NCBI RefSeq assembly: GCF_002094305.1
Contig: NZ_LWTX01000002.1
Span: 434,001-498,000, forward strand
Direction of reading: 5' to 3'
DNA length: 64,000 nt
Origin: Prescottella equi
GTDB taxonomy: Bacteria > Actinomycetota > Actinomycetes > Mycobacteriales > Mycobacteriaceae
Position 1 is the first letter of the stretch. Each line of letters begins with the position of its first letter. Below the pieces are notes generated by a model that made no database searches, was not told the origin of the DNA, and saw only the letters and a list, made by a program, of their open reading frames with translations. The position numbers and the translations under genes are program-made. This document shows positions 60,437 to 64,000 of this stretch, piece by piece.

Positions 60437-61363
60437 CGGGCGTACTCGGCGGGCGATCCTCTCCAGCAACGGTCCCCACTGGGCGGCGGTGAGATGAACG
60501 GGTTGGACATGACACAGCAGATCGGTGGCGAACTGCAGACAAGCGTCGCCGCGGAGTCCGTCGGCGATCGTCGCCGCCGAACCGTGATAGATGTGGTTGC
60601 GGTCGAGATAGTCCGCGGCGCTGTATCCCTCGGGGAAACGCCCGGTGCGGATCCCCCGTTCCACCCAGTCGGCCACCCCGTCCTCGATCAGCTCCCGCGC
60701 CGACGCGGTGTCGTCGGTGCAGACAACCGGACGTGACAGTCCGATGCGAGGATTCGCGGCGCTCCGGGTGTACTCGTCGAGCATCCGCGCCGAGAGCGCG
60801 TCGTCGGGCCCCTGCGGCGACGAGCTTCGACCGGACAGCACTCCAGCCCCCAGTCGTGCAGCCAACTCCATTCCTGAGCGCGAAGCCGTGCCGAGCCAGA
60901 TCCGGTCCCGCAGCCCGCGCTCGTCGGGGAAGATCCGTCCGCCCTCGATCAGCTCGATCATCGTCTCGACCGTGCGCCTGAGATCGGCGCGGCGTGTGTC
61001 GTGCTCCCTGCCGAAACGACGGGCGGCCTCCGGGTCGGCGCCCGCGCCGAGTCCCAGCTCGAGGCGCCCGCCGCTGAGCGCGTCCACCGTTGCGGCGTCC
61101 TCGGCGAGCCGAATCGGATCCTCCAGCGAGGCGACTACGACTGCGGTGCCCAACCGGATGCGTTCGGTGCGCTCCGCGACCGCGGCGAGCAGTACGAGCG
61201 GTGAAGGCGAGTGTCCGCGTTGAAATCCGAAGTGGTGCTGGGCTATCCAGAACGATTCGAACCCCAGATCCTCTGCGAGGCAGGCCAGTTCGATGGTATC
61301 CCGCATTTCCTCCCGCGAGCCGCGAGCACCCGCGCAATGGCTGATCACGCCGATTCGAGTCAT
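60401..61363 (-). CDS. LLM-class flavin-dependent oxidoreductase
   Basis: 320 aa with aaggaa 6-7 bp before the ATG. A luciferase-like barrel: ELACLAEDLGFESFWIAQHH, RLGTAVVVASLEDPIRLAED and LELGLGAGADPEAARRFG. The cofactor is FMN or F420; the family does not settle it. It starts 25 bp after metF and so should be made with it under the B12 riboswitch. A role in folate, sulfur or corrinoid chemistry is a guess from that link. Confidence 0.8.
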   Translation of the reverse strand: MTRIGVISHCAGARGSREEMRDTIELACLAEDLGFESFWIAQHHFGFQRGHSPSPLVLLAAVAERTERIRLGTAVVVASLEDPIRLAEDAATVDALSGGRLELGLGAGADPEAARRFGREHDTRRADLRRTVETMIELIEGGRIFPDERGLRDRIWLGTASRSGMELAARLGAGVLSGRSSSPQGPDDALSARMLDEYTRSAANPRIGLSRPVVCTDDTASARELIEDGVADWVERGIRTGRFPEGYSAADYLDRNHIYHGSAATIADGLRGDACLQFATDLLCHVQPVHLTAAQWGPLLERIARRVRPLLTHREDAVAH

Positions 61364-61388
61364 CCGAATTCCTTCCCCAGACGGTGGG

Positions 61389-62411
61389 TCACGCCACGCG
61401 CGAGGCGTAGCCGAGGTTCGCGAGGACCTCGCTGGTCGCGCGCGCGAAGTTGAGTGTGATGAAGTGCAGGCACGGGGCGCCCTCGGCGATGAGGCGCTCG
61501 GCCATCTGAGTGGCTACCTCGATGCCGATCTCGCGGACCGCGGCCCGGTTCTCCTCGGGTCCGTCACCGGCGGCGCGGGTGAGGCGTTCATCGAGGGCCG
61601 GCGGCAGGCTCGAACCGGACAGTTCCAGACTGCGCCGGGCCGAACGCAGCGACGTGATCGGCATGAGCTCGGGGATGATCGGCTTCTCGGCCTGCTCGGG
61701 GTCGTACGCCGCGACCCGGTCGCGCAGCCGCAGGTAGTCCTCGACGTCGAAGAACATCTGGGTGATCGAGTACTCGGCGCCGGCCCGCAGCTTCTGCACG
61801 AGGTACTCGGTGTCGTGTTCGAGGTCCGGGGCACGGTAGTGGCCCTCCGGGAAGGACGCGACACCGACGTGGAAGTCGCCCATGTCGCGTACGAGACGCA
61901 CGAGCTCCTCTGCGTACTCGACGCCGTCCGGATGCTTGACCCACTCCCCCAACGGATCTCCGGGCGGATCCCCGCGCAGCACCAGGACATTGCTGACGCC
62001 ACGGTCGGCGTACGCCCCGCACATCGCGCGCAGTTCGTCGACGCTGTGTCCGACGGCCGTCATGTGCGCAACCGGCAGGAGGGTGGTGTTCTCGGCCAAC
62101 TCGCCAGTGACCCGAACCGTGCGGTCCCGCGTCGAACCGCCGGCCCCGTACGTCATCGACACGAAAGCAGGATCCATACGCTCGAAGGCACGGACGGCCC
62201 GCCACAACCGCGCCTCCGCGGCCTCGTCGCGGGGCGGCGAGAACTCGACGGAGAAGGGAATCCGGCCGGCATCGGGTGCGCCGATACGGTCCACGATCGA
62301 AGGTGTCCGACTCTCGAGCGTGTCACGCTGACGCGACAACTCACCCGCCGTCGCGGTGGCGACCTCGGGGTCCAGTCCGGCGAAGGACGCGCTGCTCTGA
62401 TTGGTATTCAT
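61389..62411 (-). CDS. metF: 5,10-methylenetetrahydrofolate reductase
   Basis: 340 aa from the ATG at 62411. The FAD barrel shows FSVEFSPPRDEAAEARLWRA near residue 52, PAFVSMTYGAGGSTRDRT, LVLRGDPPGDP and ITQMFFDVEDYLR. It makes 5-methyl-THF, the methyl donor for MetE and MetH. A long leader with a cobalamin riboswitch precedes it, so it would be co-induced with metE when B12 is low. The C-terminus (PCLHFITLNFARATSEVLAN) is complete. Confidence 0.93.
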   Translation of the reverse strand: MNTNQSSASFAGLDPEVATATAGELSRQRDTLESRTPSIVDRIGAPDAGRIPFSVEFSPPRDEAAEARLWRAVRAFERMDPAFVSMTYGAGGSTRDRTVRVTGELAENTTLLPVAHMTAVGHSVDELRAMCGAYADRGVSNVLVLRGDPPGDPLGEWVKHPDGVEYAEELVRLVRDMGDFHVGVASFPEGHYRAPDLEHDTEYLVQKLRAGAEYSITQMFFDVEDYLRLRDRVAAYDPEQAEKPIIPELMPITSLRSARRSLELSGSSLPPALDERLTRAAGDGPEENRAAVREIGIEVATQMAERLIAEGAPCLHFITLNFARATSEVLANLGYASRVA

Positions 62412-62577
62412 CGTGATTCGTGGGTCTTTCCGGTCGGTCCGAGAGGCCGCCCACGGCTGCACTCACCCACGAAGCCCCTGAATCGAGCGCTCTGACGCGC
62501 ATCGTGATGCCACGAGGGTACGCACACCCACTCCTCGAGGCGGCACACCGCCGGATGCGGCGCACCCGGCACAGTGG

Positions 62578-62787
62578 GCAGGTCTTCGGACTCGCAAGCG
62601 CCCACGTCGTCCGACGTGAACCTACTGGCCGTCGCTTCCCGGGCTCGTGACAACTGAGACCCAGTGCTGGTGACGGCGGTCGTTCCTGCTCACCGCTGCG
62701 GGACAGTCCCGGATTCCCACCGGGTTCCCTCTTCGTGCCTTGCAAGGCACTTCGACGCCGGCCAATAACCTTCGGGGCTCCTCACGG
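62578..62787 (-). ncRNA. Cobalamin riboswitch upstream of metF
   Basis: Read on the minus strand: GTGAGGAGCCCCGAAGG (62787 on), GCCGGCGTCGAAG, GAGGGAACCCGGTGGGAATC, GGGACTGTCCCGCAGCGGTG, CCCGGGAAGCGACGGCCAGT and CGAGTCCGAAGACCTGCC ending at 62578. It is almost identical to the metE switch in every block. A following GCCGGGTGC/GCATCCGGC stem mirrors the metE platform hairpin. About 166 nt of leader remain before metF. Confidence 0.95.
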
Positions 62788-62841
62788 TCCTGGCGGCGAA
62801 CCAACTGCATCGCCCAGTGTAGAAGCAACACCGACTGCTGA

Positions 62842-63675
62842 TTACGGGTGGGCGGAGCGGGAGGCCGTCACGTCGTCCGTCCGCGCGAGTCCGCGCGAGA
62901 CAACTGGATGCCGAGGCCCCCTGTGGAACTGGACGGACGGCACCCCGTCCAGACCCGGGGAGACGGTGGCGTGGACGTTGTAGACGTCACTCACGAGTTT
63001 CTCGGTGAGGACATCCACGGGCCTGCCTGCTGCGACGATCCGCCCCTCTTGCAGCACCACCAGCCGATCGCAGTAGATCGCGGCGAGGTTGAGGTCGTGC
63101 AACGCGATGTAGCTCGCCATGGGCAGCCCCGCGACAAGTTCCAGAATCTCGAGCTGGTGCTGGATGTCGAGATGGTTGGTCGGTTCGTCGAGCAGCAGAT
63201 GTTCGGGTTCCTGCGCGAGCGCTCGGGCGATCTGCGCGCGCTGGCGTTCACCTCCGGAGAGCGTGTGCCACAGGCGACGCCGCTTCTCGAGCATGCCCGT
63301 GCCCGCCAGCGCCTTCTCGATCGCCGTGTCGTCGGCCATCGGATCGGATCCGAATACTCCGCGATGCGGTATCCGGCCGAGCCGGACCACGTCGAGCACC
63401 GTGACATCGACGTCGGTGTGGGCGTGTTGATCCACCATCGCAACTCGGCGGGCGATGCTGCGGCGGCGCACGGTTCGGATGTCCGCGTCGTCGAGCGTGA
63501 CCGTGCCGGCATCGGGTGTCGCGATACCCGCGAGGAGGCGCAGGAGCGACGACTTGCCCGATCCGTTGGGGCCGAGGAGCCCGACGGTCTCTCCGGGTTC
63601 CGCGACGACGGTGACACCGTCCAGCACGAGATTGCCGCCACGGTTCCAGCCGACGTCTCTCGCGGACAGAGTCAT
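62842..63675 (-). CDS. ABC transporter ATP-binding protein, FecE/BtuD type
   Basis: 277 aa from the ATG at 63675 with gaggag 6 bp upstream. Walker A GPNGSGKS (35-42), signature LSGGERQR (139-146), DEPTNHLD (163-170) and a VDQHAHTDVDVTVLDVVRLG Q-loop region characteristic of iron-siderophore, heme and cobalamin importers. It overlaps the permease stop upstream. Given three cobalamin switches nearby, B12 uptake is as plausible as iron; the controlling region lies outside the window. Confidence 0.9.
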   Translation of the reverse strand: MTLSARDVGWNRGGNLVLDGVTVVAEPGETVGLLGPNGSGKSSLLRLLAGIATPDAGTVTLDDADIRTVRRRSIARRVAMVDQHAHTDVDVTVLDVVRLGRIPHRGVFGSDPMADDTAIEKALAGTGMLEKRRRLWHTLSGGERQRAQIARALAQEPEHLLLDEPTNHLDIQHQLEILELVAGLPMASYIALHDLNLAAIYCDRLVVLQEGRIVAAGRPVDVLTEKLVSDVYNVHATVSPGLDGVPSVQFHRGPRHPVVSRGLARTDDVTASRSAHP

Positions 63676-64000
63676 TCGGTTCTCCTCATCCGGAACAGGA
63701 TCAACGCGAAGGCCGGAACGCCGATCAGTGCGGTCACCACGCCGACCGGAATCTCCTGCGGCGCGAACAGTGTGCGGGCAATCGCATCCACCCACACCAT
63801 GAAGATCGCACCGATCAGCGCCGTCGCCGGCAGGAGCCGACTGTGCCTGGGGCCTACCAGGAATCGTGCTGCATGCGGGAGGACGAGCCCGACGAACCCG
63901 ATCGCGCCGGCCGCGCTCACCAACGCCGCCGTGATCAACGCCGTGACGGTCAGCAGCAGTACGCGAACGCGACGTACCGAGATGCCCAGTGTCGCCGCGG
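63672..64000 (-). CDS. FecCD-family permease, C-terminal part (cut by window edge)
   Basis: The frame runs off the right edge: residues TLGISVRRVRVLLLTVTALI precede the stretch ITAALVSAAGAIGFVGLVLP, which is the FecCD/BtuC core motif (GxIGFVGLxxPHxxR: here PHAARFLVGPRHS). Several membrane helices follow, then APQEIPVGVVTALIGVPAFA near the end, another family block. It forms the channel for the ATPase encoded downstream (4-bp overlap). The binding protein and any riboswitch would lie beyond the window. Confidence 0.9.
   Translation of the reverse strand, partial: AATLGISVRRVRVLLLTVTALITAALVSAAGAIGFVGLVLPHAARFLVGPRHSRLLPATALIGAIFMVWVDAIARTLFAPQEIPVGVVTALIGVPAFALILFRMRRTE

Overview
The window is high-GC actinobacterial chromosome. 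Gene content and order point to Rhodococcus or a close Nocardiaceae relative: an rpf gene near an XPB-type helicase and its partner as in Mycobacterium, whiB7, an MCE-family gene, prpR-prpDBC, a CYP125-like P450 and a carotenoid operon. The genus is an inference from family resemblance, not a database match. I saw no rRNA, tRNA, insertion sequence, phage gene or CRISPR array. Both edges cut genes: a signal peptidase at the left and a FecCD permease at the right.

Layout. 1-4.4 kb: an alternate-signal (SipW/TasA-like) export island with a signal peptidase C-terminus, a TasA-like protein, a signal peptidase fused to its own exported domain, an exported lipoprotein-like protein and a secreted protein, separated by strong hairpins. 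4.4-12.3 kb: small membrane proteins, then rpf behind a perfect CRP/GlxR site and a c-di-AMP (ydaO) riboswitch, the XPB helicase and its WYL-tailed partner, a set of three tiny genes, and membrane proteins. 12.5-21.2 kb: otsA, a lone MCE gene, and a minus-strand carotenoid operon (small ORF, CruF-like hydratase, glycosyltransferase, crtI, crtB, idi). 21.3-25.4 kb: an ECF41 sigma factor facing its carboxymuconolactone decarboxylase partner, dapC, an AraC regulator and whiB7. 25.5-34 kb: a general-stress module with STAS and HATPase switch proteins, SigF, a phospholipase D, and a histidine kinase, response regulator and PP2C phosphatase. Three promoters here share GGTATA-N15-GGGTA. 34-39.7 kb: TetR, esterase, VOC protein, DAHP synthase with an aromatic-rich leader peptide, an ArsR/SRPBCC pair and a nitroreductase. 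39.7-44.5 kb: TetR plus a P450, phosphotransferase and solute-binding-protein operon. 44.6-64 kb: metE, a dehydrogenase, an MFS exporter, a decayed gene, the methylcitrate locus, an oligopeptide/nickel-type ABC transporter, metF with a flavin oxidoreductase, and a FecCD/FecE-type importer.

How it works together. Three cobalamin riboswitches lie within 18 kb. They precede metE, the ABC transporter and metF, so B12 status would set both methionine synthesis without B12 and uptake of a substrate, probably corrinoid or cobalt related (inference). The methylcitrate genes remove propionyl-CoA, whose alternative route through methylmalonyl-CoA mutase needs B12, so the neighbourhood has a common metabolic theme. 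The most unusual single element is a 22-residue leader ORF with the run Tyr-Phe-Trp-Phe before the DAHP synthase gene. It is apparently leaderless, its start and stop regions are complementary, and a hairpin follows it: the signature of ribosome-mediated attenuation sensing all three aromatic amino acids.
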